Origin: Nocardioides aromaticivorans
GTDB lineage: Bacteria; Actinomycetota; Actinomycetes; Propionibacteriales; Nocardioidaceae
Direction of reading: 5' to 3'
DNA: 64,000 bases
NCBI RefSeq assembly: GCF_013408525.1
Contig: NZ_JACBZM010000001.1
Coordinates: forward strand, 4,340,001 to 4,404,000
Below are positions 55,503-64,000 of this stretch, piece after piece (the stretch's first letter is position 1; each line of letters begins with the position of its first letter). The notes below the pieces were generated by a model. That model saw only the letters and a program-made list of their open reading frames with translations, was not told where the DNA came from and searched no databases. Position numbers and translations under genes: made by a program.

Positions 55503-56515
55503 CCGGAATCCGCACGATCGCGGTCAAGTTCGCCGCGTTCGCCGTCGTCAGCGGGCTGCTGATGATCTTGCTCGTCAACACGATGAACAACGGCATCAGC
55601 GGCGGGACCCGCGAGTTCTCGGCCGAGTTCGCCGACGTCAGCGGCCTGCGCAAGGGCGACGACGTCAAGGCCGCCGGCGTGCGCGTCGGCCAGGTCAAGG
55701 ACATCAAGGCCTCCGACGAGGGCGCGATCATCAAGATCGAGCTGGTCGAGGACCAGGCGCTGCTCGACAACACCAAGCTCGTCATGCGCTACCAGAACCT
55801 GCTCGGCCAGCGCTACATCGGCCTGGTGCAGCCCACCGAGCGTGGCAAGGAGATCGAGGAGGGTGGGACGGTGCCGATGGCCCAGACCGACCCGGGCTTC
55901 GACCTCACCGAGCTGCTCAACGGCTTCCGGCCGCTGTTCCGGGTGCTGCAGCCGGGCGACGTCAACACGCTGGCCACCTCGCTGATCAAGGTGCTCCAGG
56001 GTGAGGACGGCAACGTCCAGCAGCTGCTCGCGCAGACCGGCCAGCTCACGAACTTCCTCGCGGACCGCGACGGCGTCATCGGTGAGGTGATGACCAACCT
56101 CAAGCCGGTGCTCGACAACCTCGCCGGCCAGGGCGACGAGCTCACCACGACGGTGCGCGAGCTGCGGGCCCTGATGACCGGCCTGGCCCGCGACCGGAAG
56201 TCGATCGGTGCCTCGATCGACGGCGTCAGCCGACTGGTCGGCGCGACGAGCTCCCTGCTGAAGGAGGTGAAGGTGCCGCTGGTCCGGGCGACCGACCGGC
56301 TCGTCACCGTCGCCGACATGCTGGAGCGCTCCCGCGGCGACCTGAAGGACGCGATCCCGGCCTTCTCGACCGTCTTCGAGTCGCTGGGTCGTGCGACGTC
56401 GTACGAGAACGCGCTCAACGTGTACGTCTGCTCGCTGTCGATCGCCATCGGCGCCAACAGCAGCGGCATCAACCCGGCCGGCAACAACGGCCCCTGGCGG
56501 CAGGTGTGCCGATGA
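55499..56515 (+). CDS. Mce family protein, B position
   Basis: 338 residues: membrane helix at about 8-27, MCE domain at about 36-115, helical tube region, and a C-terminal segment with a single cysteine pair (VCSLS and QVCR). It has the VSGLRKGDDVKAAGVRVGQV pattern of MCE domains. Like its neighbours it should be a tube subunit. It is coupled to the genes on both sides by ATGA overlaps. Confidence 0.9.
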   Translation: MTGIRTIAVKFAAFAVVSGLLMILLVNTMNNGISGGTREFSAEFADVSGLRKGDDVKAAGVRVGQVKDIKASDEGAIIKIELVEDQALLDNTKLVMRYQNLLGQRYIGLVQPTERGKEIEEGGTVPMAQTDPGFDLTELLNGFRPLFRVLQPGDVNTLATSLIKVLQGEDGNVQQLLAQTGQLTNFLADRDGVIGEVMTNLKPVLDNLAGQGDELTTTVRELRALMTGLARDRKSIGASIDGVSRLVGATSSLLKEVKVPLVRATDRLVTVADMLERSRGDLKDAIPAFSTVFESLGRATSYENALNVYVCSLSIAIGANSSGINPAGNNGPWRQVCR

Positions 56516-57489
56516 AGCCCATGAACGAGCGCGATCCGCTGCGGATCGGCGTCATCACCCTGATCGTGATCGGCCTCATCGGCGCCTCCGTCGTGCTGCT
56601 GAGCGTCGCGAACTTCGGGACGAAGACCTACACCGCCGTGCTCGAGCACACCGCCGGCCTGCGCAAGGGCGAGGACGTGCAGGTGCACGGGGTCAACTCC
56701 GGCAAGGTGACCGGCATCGAGCTCCAGGACGACCACGTCCTGGTCACCTTCGCCCTCGACTCGGACATCGAGCTGGGGGAGCGGACCACCGCCACCGTCA
56801 AGGTCGCCACCCTCCTCGGCAGCCACTACCTGGAGGTCGACCCGAAGGGCTCGGGCGGCCTGGCCGACGACCGGATCCCGCTGGAGCGGACCGCCGTCCC
56901 CTACAACCTCCAGGACGTCATCGAGGAGGGGTCCCAGGCGCTCGACGAGCTCGACCCCGACCTCCTCGCCCAGGCGCTGACGGCGATGGCCGGCACGCTC
57001 GGGGCGAGCGAGAAGGAGATCGGGCCGGCGCTCGAGGGCGTCGCCCGGCTCTCCGAGGTCATCTCGAAGCGGTCCGACCAGGTCGGCGACCTGCTGGAGT
57101 CGACGCGCAAGGTCACCGACCAGCTCTCCGACAGCAGCCAGGACATCGTCGGGCTGATGAAGCAGGCCAACCTCGTCGTCAGCGAGATCACCGCCCGCAA
57201 GGAGGCGATCCACCGGCTCCTGGTCGAGACGACCGAGCTCGCGAAGGCGCTGACCGCGGTCGTGAAGTCGACCGACGGCAAGCTGAAGCCGGCGCTGACC
57301 GACCTCAACGCCGTGATCAGGACACTCAACGGACAGAGCAAGCAGCTGACCCACCTGCTCGAGGTCATGGCGCCGGCCGTCCGGTACGTCGCCAACGCCA
57401 CCGGCAGCGGTCCGTTCATCCCGCTCTACCTCAAGCCGCCGGCGATCCCCGCCGACGACTCGACCTGCAAGCTGCAGGGGGCATGCTGA
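56512..57489 (+). CDS. Mce family protein, C position
   Basis: 325 residues from the ATG at 56512, which overlaps the previous stop; an in-frame start six bases earlier is less likely. Membrane helix at about 11-31, MCE domain at about 38-118 with TAGLRKGEDVQVHGVNSGKV, then the helical tube region. The C-terminus is short and has a cysteine pair (STCKLQGAC). Confidence 0.9.
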   Translation: MKPMNERDPLRIGVITLIVIGLIGASVVLLSVANFGTKTYTAVLEHTAGLRKGEDVQVHGVNSGKVTGIELQDDHVLVTFALDSDIELGERTTATVKVATLLGSHYLEVDPKGSGGLADDRIPLERTAVPYNLQDVIEEGSQALDELDPDLLAQALTAMAGTLGASEKEIGPALEGVARLSEVISKRSDQVGDLLESTRKVTDQLSDSSQDIVGLMKQANLVVSEITARKEAIHRLLVETTELAKALTAVVKSTDGKLKPALTDLNAVIRTLNGQSKQLTHLLEVMAPAVRYVANATGSGPFIPLYLKPPAIPADDSTCKLQGAC

Positions 57490-58517
57490 TGCGCACCAGG
57501 CACATCCTCCGTTCGATCGGCGCCCTCGTCGCCGTCGCCGCGATCCTGCTGACCTCCGGGTGCAGCGTTGTCGGTGGTGGGGACAAGATCACCGTGAAGG
57601 CCTACCTGGCCGACTCGGCCGGCCTGTTCGTCGGCAACGACGTGGGCATCCTCGGCGTGACCGTCGGCGAGATCACGGCCATCGAGCCCGAGGGCGACAA
57701 GGTCCTCGTCACGATGGAGATCGACGGCGACCAGCCGGTCCCGGCCGACGCCGGCGCCGTCGTGGTCGCCCGCTCGGTGGCCACCGACCGCTATGTCGAG
57801 CTGACGCCGGTGTTCCACGAGGGCGACAAGAAGATGGCGGACGACACCACCATCCCGCTGGAGAAGACCCAGACGCCGGTCGACTTCGACCAGGTGCTGG
57901 CCTCGCTCAACGAGTTCGCCACCGGCATCGGCGGCAACAAGAAGACGACCAAGGCCGTCCAGCGCTTCATCGACGCCGGCACGCGAGCCCTCCAGGGTCG
58001 CGGTCCGCTGCTGAACCAGACGATCCACTCGCTGGCCGACGGCGTCGACGGCATCGCCTCGCAGCGCGAGGACGTCGCGGCCACGCTCAAGTCGCTCGAC
58101 GTACTGCTGACGACGATCGCCAGCAACGAGTCGACGGCGCGCGCGTTCATCCAGCAGGTGTCGCGGGCCTCGAAGCTCCTCGCCGACGAGCGGGAGAACT
58201 TCCGGCAGGCGTTGCGCTCGCTCGACTCGGCGGTCACCACCGTCGCGAAGTTCGCCGTCGACAACCGCCAGGCGATCGTCGACAACGTCAACGGCTCCAC
58301 CAGGCTCATGAAGACGGTGCTCTCCAAGCAGGAGCGCCTGGCCGAGATCCTGCGGGTCATGCCCGTGGCGCTGCAGAACCTGCGGATGATCCAGGGCGAC
58401 CGGCTCCCGGTCCGGATCAACCCGCTGATCCTCGACCCGCTGGGCGGAGTGCTGCAGACGGTGTGCAACCAGCTGCCGCTCAACCTGTGCCAGTTCCTCA
58501 CCGGACCGGTCGGGTGA
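57489..58517 (+). CDS. Mce family lipoprotein, D position
   Basis: 342 residues from the ATG at 57489, 8 bases after AGGGGG and overlapping the previous stop (TGATG); ATG 57483 is also possible. The N-terminus is a lipoprotein signal with lipobox LTSGC and Cys25 as anchor, instead of the plain membrane helix seen at the A, B, C and F positions. The MCE domain (about 33-110) and helical part follow. C-terminal cysteines lie in VCNQLPLNLC. Having a lipobox here as well as at the E position is a point of interest. Confidence 0.88.
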   Translation: MRTRHILRSIGALVAVAAILLTSGCSVVGGGDKITVKAYLADSAGLFVGNDVGILGVTVGEITAIEPEGDKVLVTMEIDGDQPVPADAGAVVVARSVATDRYVELTPVFHEGDKKMADDTTIPLEKTQTPVDFDQVLASLNEFATGIGGNKKTTKAVQRFIDAGTRALQGRGPLLNQTIHSLADGVDGIASQREDVAATLKSLDVLLTTIASNESTARAFIQQVSRASKLLADERENFRQALRSLDSAVTTVAKFAVDNRQAIVDNVNGSTRLMKTVLSKQERLAEILRVMPVALQNLRMIQGDRLPVRINPLILDPLGGVLQTVCNQLPLNLCQFLTGPVG

Positions 58518-59755
58518 TGACGATGAGGACGACGATGCGAACCAAGACCGCACGCGCCTGCGCCGCCGCCGTGCTCGCCCTCTGGGTCGGCACGATGAGC
58601 GCCTGCGGGACGACGATGCGCGACCTGCCGATCCCGGGCACCGGCGTCTCCGGCGACACCATCGAGGTGAAGGCCCAGTTCGACGAGGCGCTCAACCTCG
58701 CCGTCGGCGCGCCGGTGAAGGTCAACGGCGTCGACATGGGCAAGGTCAAGGAGATCACCGTCAGCGACTTCGTCGCGGAGGCGACGCTGACGCTCAAGGC
58801 CGACGCCGAGCTGCGCGACGGGGCCAAGGCGCGGCTGCGCTACACGACCCCCCTCGGTGAGCTCTTCGTCGACGTCACCAACCCCGCCGACGGGAAGCTC
58901 CTGGGCGACGACGCCACGCTGGAGCGCAAGGACACCGAGACGGCGCCGACCGTCGAGGACGCCCTCGCGCAGGCGTCGCTGCTCATCAACGGAGGTGGCC
59001 TCGAGCAGCTGCAGACGGTCACCGAGGAGCTCAACACCGCCCTCAACGGCAACGAGGGCGACTACCGCACGCTCCTCGACCGGGCGTCGGTCTTCCTGAC
59101 CCAGGCCAACGCGACCAGCCAGAGCATCGACGCCGTGCTGACCTCGCTCAACTCGCTGTCCAAGACGCTCAACTCGCGCGAGGACACGATCAACCGGGCA
59201 GTCCGCGAGATCGCGCCCGCGGCGAAGGTGCTGCGGGAGAAGACCCCGCAGTTCACCGAGCTGCTGGCCGAGGTCGAGAAGTTCACCGGTGCCGCCAACG
59301 ACACCGTCGCGGCGACCCGCTCCCAGCTGCTGACGCTGCTCAAGGAGATCGAGCCGGTGCTGGCCGAGTTCGCCAAGAACAACGGCTCGTTCGACACCTC
59401 GCTGCAGCGGATCATCAAGGCGTCCGGCGCCGCCGACAACATCATCGCGACCGACTACCTCAACATCTCGCTCCAGCTGCACCTGGACGGGATCGACGCA
59501 GGCGGGGTGGTCGGCGGGACGCTGGCCAACATCCTGAAGCTCCTCGGCATCGACACCTCGGCGCCCGGCCTCGGCAACCTGCTCGACAACCTCGGACTGG
59601 GCGGCCTGCTCGGCCTCGGCAAGCCGGCGAGCACGTCCGGCAAGTCCGGCAAGTCCGGTTCCTCGGGCGGCTCGTCCGGTGGATCGTCGGGCGGCAGCAG
59701 CGATCCGCTGGGCCTGGGCTCGCTCCTGAACGGCCTGCTCGGCGGGGGGAACTGA
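58517..59755 (+). CDS. Mce family lipoprotein, E position (LprK-like)
   Basis: 412 residues from the ATG at 58517 (TGATG overlap). Lipobox MSAC with Cys30 anchors it to the membrane. The MCE domain is at about 48-125, then a long helical region follows. The tail (about residues 372-395) is a glycine/serine/lysine low-complexity stretch with GKS and GGSS repeats, then a hydrophobic GLGSLLNGLLGGG end. E-position Mce proteins are usually lipoproteins, so this one is expected; the repeated tail is less usual. Confidence 0.88.
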   Translation: MTMRTTMRTKTARACAAAVLALWVGTMSACGTTMRDLPIPGTGVSGDTIEVKAQFDEALNLAVGAPVKVNGVDMGKVKEITVSDFVAEATLTLKADAELRDGAKARLRYTTPLGELFVDVTNPADGKLLGDDATLERKDTETAPTVEDALAQASLLINGGGLEQLQTVTEELNTALNGNEGDYRTLLDRASVFLTQANATSQSIDAVLTSLNSLSKTLNSREDTINRAVREIAPAAKVLREKTPQFTELLAEVEKFTGAANDTVAATRSQLLTLLKEIEPVLAEFAKNNGSFDTSLQRIIKASGAADNIIATDYLNISLQLHLDGIDAGGVVGGTLANILKLLGIDTSAPGLGNLLDNLGLGGLLGLGKPASTSGKSGKSGSSGGSSGGSSGGSSDPLGLGSLLNGLLGGGN

Positions 59756-59756
59756 C

Positions 59757-60845
59757 ATGAAGATCCTGGGCAACAAGCTCTACCTGAGCCTGATCGGCAT
59801 CATCCTGGTGCTGGTGTTCGCCGTCGCCTACGTGTTCGCCGCCGTCCTCGACCAGCCGCTCACCTCACGGCCGGTCGAGGTGAAGGTCGAGCTCGCGCAG
59901 ACCGGCGGCCTGTTCGAGGGGTCCGCGGTGACCTACCGCGGCATCAAGGTCGGCAAGGTGCGGTCGATCGTGCCCGACGCCGAGACCGGCGTCGTGGCGA
60001 CGATCGCGGTCACGTCCGGCACCGAGATCCCCAAGGACTCCATCGCGAAGGTCCGCAGCCTCTCGCCCGTCGGCGAGCAGTACCTCGACTTCCAGCCGAA
60101 GAAGGACGGCGGTCCCTTCCTGGCCAGCGGCGACGTCGTACCTGCGGAGTCGACGGACCTGCCGAAGAGCCTCAGCTCGACGGTCGTCGCGGTCAACAAC
60201 GTGCTGCGCCAGATCGACGACAAGAAGCTCCGCACGGTGCTGAGCGAGCTCAGCACGGGCCTCAAGGGCACGGGCGACGACCTCGGCCAGATCCTCGACC
60301 AGGGCACGGCGATCCTGGAGACCCTGGACGCCGTGTGGCCCGAGACGGACCGCGTGATCAGCAGCTCCGGCACGGTGCTGGGCATCGCCACCGACAACGC
60401 CGACTCGCTGCGCCAGCTGGCGCGCTCGTCCAAGCAGTTCGCGCAGTTCCTGCGTGAGTACGACCCGGAGCTACGGCGGATGCTCAAGCGTGGCCCCGGC
60501 CAGATCAACGAGCTGGTCAAGCTGATCAAGGACGCCAACGAGGTGCTGCCCGGCTTCCTGGCCACGGGCGTCAGCTTCACCGACGTGTTCCGCTCCTACG
60601 AGCCGCACCTGCGGGCGCTGCTGCAGAACTACGGACCGGGCCTGCGCTCGGTGCTGGCCAAGGTCAAGGGCGGCGAGCTGCGCATCCAGATCATCACCAA
60701 GTCCGACCCGCGCTGCAACTACGGCACCTCGCGCCTCGACCCGCGGGTCAACGAGCGCCGGGCCCTGCAGAAGGACGGACGGTGCTCGGCATCGTTCGCC
60801 ACCCTGCAGCGTGGCGCTGCCAACGCTCCGGGGCCGGTACGGTGA
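59757..60845 (+). CDS. Mce family protein, F position
   Basis: 362 residues: membrane helix at about 10-32, MCE domain at about 40-118 with TGGLFEGSAVTYRGIKVGKV, helical region, and a C-terminus with a cysteine pair (RCNYGTS and RCSASF). It closes the six-gene mce set. It starts one base after the E-position stop and overlaps the next gene by four bases (GTGA). Confidence 0.9.
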   Translation: MKILGNKLYLSLIGIILVLVFAVAYVFAAVLDQPLTSRPVEVKVELAQTGGLFEGSAVTYRGIKVGKVRSIVPDAETGVVATIAVTSGTEIPKDSIAKVRSLSPVGEQYLDFQPKKDGGPFLASGDVVPAESTDLPKSLSSTVVAVNNVLRQIDDKKLRTVLSELSTGLKGTGDDLGQILDQGTAILETLDAVWPETDRVISSSGTVLGIATDNADSLRQLARSSKQFAQFLREYDPELRRMLKRGPGQINELVKLIKDANEVLPGFLATGVSFTDVFRSYEPHLRALLQNYGPGLRSVLAKVKGGELRIQIITKSDPRCNYGTSRLDPRVNERRALQKDGRCSASFATLQRGAANAPGPVR

Positions 60846-61477
60846 GCGCAGGGAGGGCCAGCCTGGACAAGCCGGGTGTCGAGCCTGCGAGCACGGAGGG
60901 GTCGGGAGCAAGCACGGTGAGCAGCGCGAGCACGAACAGCACGAAGGGTGCCGGACCGGGCAACCTGGTCATCGCCCTCGCTGCGGCACTGGTCGTGGCG
61001 CTCGCCGCCTGCGCGTGGCTGCTCGTCGACCGCCAGTCCGGCGACGACGGTGCCGACGCGCGCAGCCAGGTCCGTGAGCTCCAGGCCGAGAAGGCCGCCA
61101 ACAAGGATGCGATCACCGCCGCGAGCGCCTTCGTGACCAAGGCGACCAGCTACTCCTACGAGGACGGCAAGCACGACTTCGCGTGGATCGACGAGCTGCA
61201 GAACAAGGAGGTCCGCGAGCGCCTCGAGAAGAACGTCGCCGACCTCAAGAAGGCCATCGAGGTCAGCAAGACCTCGGCCAAGGGCCAGGTGGTCGAGGCC
61301 GCCGGGCGCGTCGTGAGCGCCGAGCAGGTCGAGGTGCTCGCCTACTACAGCCAGGCGATCACCGACGACAGCGGCGAGGTGAGCGTCCAGGACGGCAGCA
61401 TCCTGATGACGATGAAGCTGATCGGCGCCGACTGGAAGGTCGACTCGCTGCAGTTCCTCAGCCAGGTCGGCTCCTGA
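60842..61477 (+). CDS. Mce-associated membrane protein
   Basis: 211 residues from the GTG at 60842. A low-complexity N-terminal stretch rich in Ser, Thr, Ala and Gly (1-38) precedes a single membrane helix (about 42-62). An NTF2-like domain follows (about 75-210), with AASAFVTKATSYSYEDG and the terminal WKVDSLQFLSQV. This matches the Mam-type proteins that stabilise Mce complexes in mycobacteria. It is the last gene tightly coupled to the mce operon. Confidence 0.8.
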   Translation: MSAGRASLDKPGVEPASTEGSGASTVSSASTNSTKGAGPGNLVIALAAALVVALAACAWLLVDRQSGDDGADARSQVRELQAEKAANKDAITAASAFVTKATSYSYEDGKHDFAWIDELQNKEVRERLEKNVADLKKAIEVSKTSAKGQVVEAAGRVVSAEQVEVLAYYSQAITDDSGEVSVQDGSILMTMKLIGADWKVDSLQFLSQVGS

Positions 61478-61494
61478 CCGCTGGGCCGTCCCAC

Positions 61495-61500
61495 TACTGT
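61495..61500 (+). promoter_or_regulatory. -10 element for the PLD-type gene
   Basis: TACTGT, 7 bases, then the GTG at 61508. It argues for that GTG rather than the GTG at 61499 that overlaps the hexamer, and for a promoter separate from the mce operon. Confidence 0.5.
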
Positions 61501-61507
61501 GACGCCT

Positions 61508-62770
61508 GTGGCGCACCGTGAACCCGACCCGCTCGCCGGGCTGAGGACCGTCCTGCGCCGGACGCTGATCACGCTGGTCGGCGTACCGTTCCTCGTCGCG
61601 ATCGCGATGTCGCTGGTCGACTCCTACCGTCGTCGCGGCAAGCGGCCCAAGCCCTTCCCGACCCGGGAGCCGCGGGCCGTCACCGTCGGCGACGGGGAGA
61701 TGACGACCTACACCTACGGTCGTGACCTGTACGACGACATGCTGGCGGCCATCGACGGCGCCGAGCACCAGATCCTCTTCGAGACCTACATCTGGAAGGG
61801 CGACGCGACCGGCGAGCGCTTCAAGCGCGCGCTGATCGCGGCGGCCGAGCGCGGCGTCGACGTCTACTGCATCTACGACGCCTTCGCGAACCTCGTGGTC
61901 TCGCCGGCGTTCCAGCGGTTCCCCTCGAGCGTCAAGGTCCTGCGCTACCCGGTCTACACGGCGGGCTGGCGCTTCTTCGACCTGCGCCGCTACGGCCGCG
62001 ACCACCGCAAGATCCTCGTCGTCGACGACAACGTGGGCTTCGTCGGCGGCTACAACATCGGCTCGGCCTACGAGACCGAGTGGCGCGACACCCACGTCCG
62101 GATCACCGGCCCGGCCGTGTGGGACCTCAAGCGGGCGTTCGCCGACTTCTGGAACCTGAACCGTCGCCGGCGGCTGCGCGGCTCGGAGCGGCCCCTGCTG
62201 CTCGAGACGGCGTCGACGTGGGAGCCCCGCGTGCGCGTGCAGCGCAACGTGCCGCGGCTGTGGATGTTCCCGATCCGGGCGATGTACATCGAGGCGATCA
62301 ACCGGGCCAGCCGCAACGTGTGGCTGACCCAGGCCTACTTCCTGCCCGACGAGGACTTCATCGACGCGGTGAAGGACGCGGCCCGGCGCGGCGTCGACGT
62401 ACGCCTCCTGCTGCCGCTGAAGTCCAACCACATCGTCGCCGACTGGATCTCGCGGGGCTACTTCAGCCAGCTCCTCGACGCCGGCGTGCGGATCCTGCGC
62501 TACCGCGACGCGATGGTGCACGCCAAGACCGCCACCGTCGACGGGACGTGGGCCACCGTCGGCACGGCCAACATCGACCGGCTCAGCCTCCAGGGCAACT
62601 TCGAGATCAACATCGAGGTCATCGACGAGTCGTTCGCCAAGGAGCTCGAGGCGATCTTCGAGGTCGACCAGTCCCACTGCCTCGAGCTCACCAGCGGGGA
62701 GTGGGAGGCGCGGGACATGCACCGCAAGTTCACCGAGCTGGTCCTGGCGCCGCTCCGCCCGCTCCTCTAG
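61508..62770 (+). CDS. Phospholipase D-family protein, cardiolipin synthase-like
   Basis: 420 residues from the GTG at 61508. One N-terminal membrane helix (about 18-36) is followed by two HKD catalytic motifs. The first is HRKILVVDD in the first half; the second is HAKTATVDG near residue 340, followed by GTANIDRLS. Both motifs are intact, so it should be active. The layout matches bacterial cardiolipin synthases of the PLD type, which join two phosphatidylglycerol molecules; other phosphatidyl transfers are possible. It stands just after the mce operon behind its own promoter, and the SDR follows 15 bases later. Confidence 0.85.
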   Translation: MAHREPDPLAGLRTVLRRTLITLVGVPFLVAIAMSLVDSYRRRGKRPKPFPTREPRAVTVGDGEMTTYTYGRDLYDDMLAAIDGAEHQILFETYIWKGDATGERFKRALIAAAERGVDVYCIYDAFANLVVSPAFQRFPSSVKVLRYPVYTAGWRFFDLRRYGRDHRKILVVDDNVGFVGGYNIGSAYETEWRDTHVRITGPAVWDLKRAFADFWNLNRRRRLRGSERPLLLETASTWEPRVRVQRNVPRLWMFPIRAMYIEAINRASRNVWLTQAYFLPDEDFIDAVKDAARRGVDVRLLLPLKSNHIVADWISRGYFSQLLDAGVRILRYRDAMVHAKTATVDGTWATVGTANIDRLSLQGNFEINIEVIDESFAKELEAIFEVDQSHCLELTSGEWEARDMHRKFTELVLAPLRPLL

Positions 62771-62785
62771 CTCCCAGGAGGACCC

Positions 62786-63673
62786 ATGTGGTTCCGAGCC
62801 CCCGTCCGCGACCTCGCCGGCAAGCAGGTCCTGGTCACCGGTGCGGCCAGCGGGATCGGCCGTGCCGTGGCGGAGTACGCCGCCGCACGCGGCGCGGTCC
62901 TGCACCTGACCGACCTGCAGGGCGAGCTGCTCACGGAGGTCGCCGAGGCGATCCGGGCCGGCGGGGGAGAGGTGGCCACGGCCGAGGCGGCCGACGTCTC
63001 CGACCATGCGCAGGTCCGGGACCTGGCGCGAGGGGTGACCGAGCGGTCGGGGCCGATGGACGTCGTGCTCAACGTCGCCGGCATCGCGGTGTGGGGCACG
63101 GTGCGCAGCCTCGAGCCGGAGCACTGGCAGCGACTGGTCGACGTCAACCTGATGGGTCCGATCCACGTGATCGAGGAGTTCCTCCCGCCGATGATCGACG
63201 GCGGGCGCGGCGGCCAGCTGGTCAATGTGTCGTCGGCCGCCGGCATCATCGCGATGCCGTGGCACGCGGCCTACAGCGCCACGAAGTTCGGCCTCCGCGG
63301 TGTGTCGGAGGTGCTCCGCTACGACCTGCGCAAGCACCGGATCGGGGTCAGCCTGGTCTGCCCGGGCGGTGTCGACACCGGCCTGGTCGAGACGATCCGG
63401 ATCGCCGGCATCGACCAGCAGAGCAGGTCCTTCGTCCGCGCCCGGCGCCAGTTCCAGAAGCGGGCGGTGTCGCCGCAGCAGGCCGCCGAGTCGATCTGGA
63501 GGGGCGCGCTGCGCAACCGCTACTGGGTGTACACCTCGCCGGACATCCGGCTCGTGCACTGGTTGCAGCGCTACTTCCCGCCCGGCTACGCGGTGGCGAT
63601 GCGGGTGTTCAACTACGGGGCCAACCGGGTGCTCCCGGCCGTCGAGCAGGCCCGGCGCTCGGACCTGGCATGA
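62786..63673 (+). CDS. SDR-family oxidoreductase
   Basis: 295 residues from the ATG at 62786, with an AGGAGG site 5 bases upstream. It is a classical SDR with TGAASGIG near residues 18-25, NVAG, VSSAAG and YSATK as cofactor and catalytic motifs. The C-terminal part beyond residue 200 is longer than in plain SDRs and basic. The alcohol or ketone substrate is unknown. It is coupled to the AhpD-like gene by an ATGA overlap and follows the PLD gene by 15 bases, so the three form an operon. Confidence 0.87.
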   Translation: MWFRAPVRDLAGKQVLVTGAASGIGRAVAEYAAARGAVLHLTDLQGELLTEVAEAIRAGGGEVATAEAADVSDHAQVRDLARGVTERSGPMDVVLNVAGIAVWGTVRSLEPEHWQRLVDVNLMGPIHVIEEFLPPMIDGGRGGQLVNVSSAAGIIAMPWHAAYSATKFGLRGVSEVLRYDLRKHRIGVSLVCPGGVDTGLVETIRIAGIDQQSRSFVRARRQFQKRAVSPQQAAESIWRGALRNRYWVYTSPDIRLVHWLQRYFPPGYAVAMRVFNYGANRVLPAVEQARRSDLA

Positions 63674-64000
63674 GCACGCCGGACACCCCGCCGGCGCAGC
63701 CGCGCATCCAGCCGGGCGGCTGGCGCGAGGTCGGCCTGTTCGTCGCTCTGTTCGCCCGCGTCGCCGGCCGGGTGCAGGGGACCGAGCCGCCGGCGGTGTT
63801 CCTCACCCTCGGGCGGCACCGCCGCCTGTTCTGGGGGTGGCTGCACTTCGCCGGCCGACTGATGCCCGGCGGACGACTGTCCCGACGGGAGTCGGAGCTG
63901 GTGATCCTGCGCGTCGCGAGTCGCCGCGGGTCGTCGTACGAGCTGACCCAGCACCGGCGGCTGGGGCGCCGCGCCGGGCTGTCCGTGGACGAGATCGCAG
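63670..64000 (+). CDS. Carboxymuconolactone decarboxylase/AhpD-like protein, 3' end missing
   Basis: 110 residues are visible before the window ends. After a proline-rich start, the sequence has a helical pattern with RRESELVILRVASRRGSSYELTQH, as in the CMD family. The visible part has no CxxC pair, which AhpD peroxidase partners carry; whether the missing end has one cannot be said. It is coupled to the SDR by an ATGA overlap. Confidence 0.7.
   Translation, partial: MSTPDTPPAQPRIQPGGWREVGLFVALFARVAGRVQGTEPPAVFLTLGRHRRLFWGWLHFAGRLMPGGRLSRRESELVILRVASRRGSSYELTQHRRLGRRAGLSVDEIA

Overview
The window is very GC-rich, gene-dense actinobacterial chromosome. Many genes start with GTG, neighbouring genes often overlap by four bases (GTGA or ATGA), and many start codons lie 6-7 bases after a TANNNT hexamer, as in leaderless transcripts. 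Gene content (SepH, coproporphyrin ferrochelatase with C-terminal cysteines, the DUF4193/DUF3093/dut/DUF3710/OB-fold/DUF3159/TrkA block, an mce operon and an HtdX-FabG4-FadA2 set) points to Actinomycetes. A Nocardioides-like member of Propionibacteriales is my inference from style and content, not from a search. I saw no rRNA, tRNA, CRISPR array or insertion sequence. Both ends cut a gene. No stretch over 300 bases lacks a gene.

Layout. 0-8.7 kb: end of a rhodanese sulfurtransferase, a two-domain acyl-CoA reductase-like SDR, sepH, an MFS / sugar-lactone oxidase / SEC-C protein operon, then hemH and suhB. 8.8-16.9 kb: a core block collinear in content with M. tuberculosis Rv2701c-Rv2689c (DUF4193, DUF4235, DUF3093, dut, DUF3710, OB-fold protein, DUF3159, two TrkA-type K+ regulators, an APC permease, a TrmA-family RNA methyltransferase). 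16.9-21.1 kb: an accessory stretch with an AbiE-like regulator/nucleotidyltransferase pair behind a nested palindromic operator, a DHFR-fold reductase, and an ABC exporter behind a SoxR-type box. 21.2-24.0 kb: aconitase with an upstream palindrome. 24.1-34.3 kb: mostly accessory genes, including a second nucleotidyltransferase, a sigma factor with a propeller-like membrane partner, a thiamine-binding protein, a DUF3105 protein, a large STAND ATPase, an ABM/NTF2-like fusion, a methyltransferase, a Nudix hydrolase and a strictosidine-synthase-like propeller. 34.4-43.2 kb: dxs, a zinc-protease-like lipoprotein, an amino-acid permease, a PAC2 protein, TesB and an EF-G paralogue. 43.2-48.5 kb: htdX-fabG4 diverging from fadA2, then a TetR regulator and a membrane protein. 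48.5-51.7 kb: DNA repair genes (ATP-dependent ligase LigB and an AlkA-like glycosylase) around a second TetR regulator. 51.8-64.0 kb: an mce lipid-transport operon (SCP2-like protein, two YrbE permeases, six Mce proteins, an Mce-associated protein), followed by a phospholipase-D-type synthase, an SDR and a truncated AhpD-like gene.

Themes. Lipid handling recurs (acyl-CoA reductase-like SDR, TesB, HtdX/FabG4/FadA2, mce, cardiolipin-synthase-like PLD). The best regulatory signals are the SoxR-type box, the aconitase palindrome, the AbiE operator and two dyads beside TetR genes. The most system-like accessory module is the AbiE-like pair at 16.9-18.4 kb.
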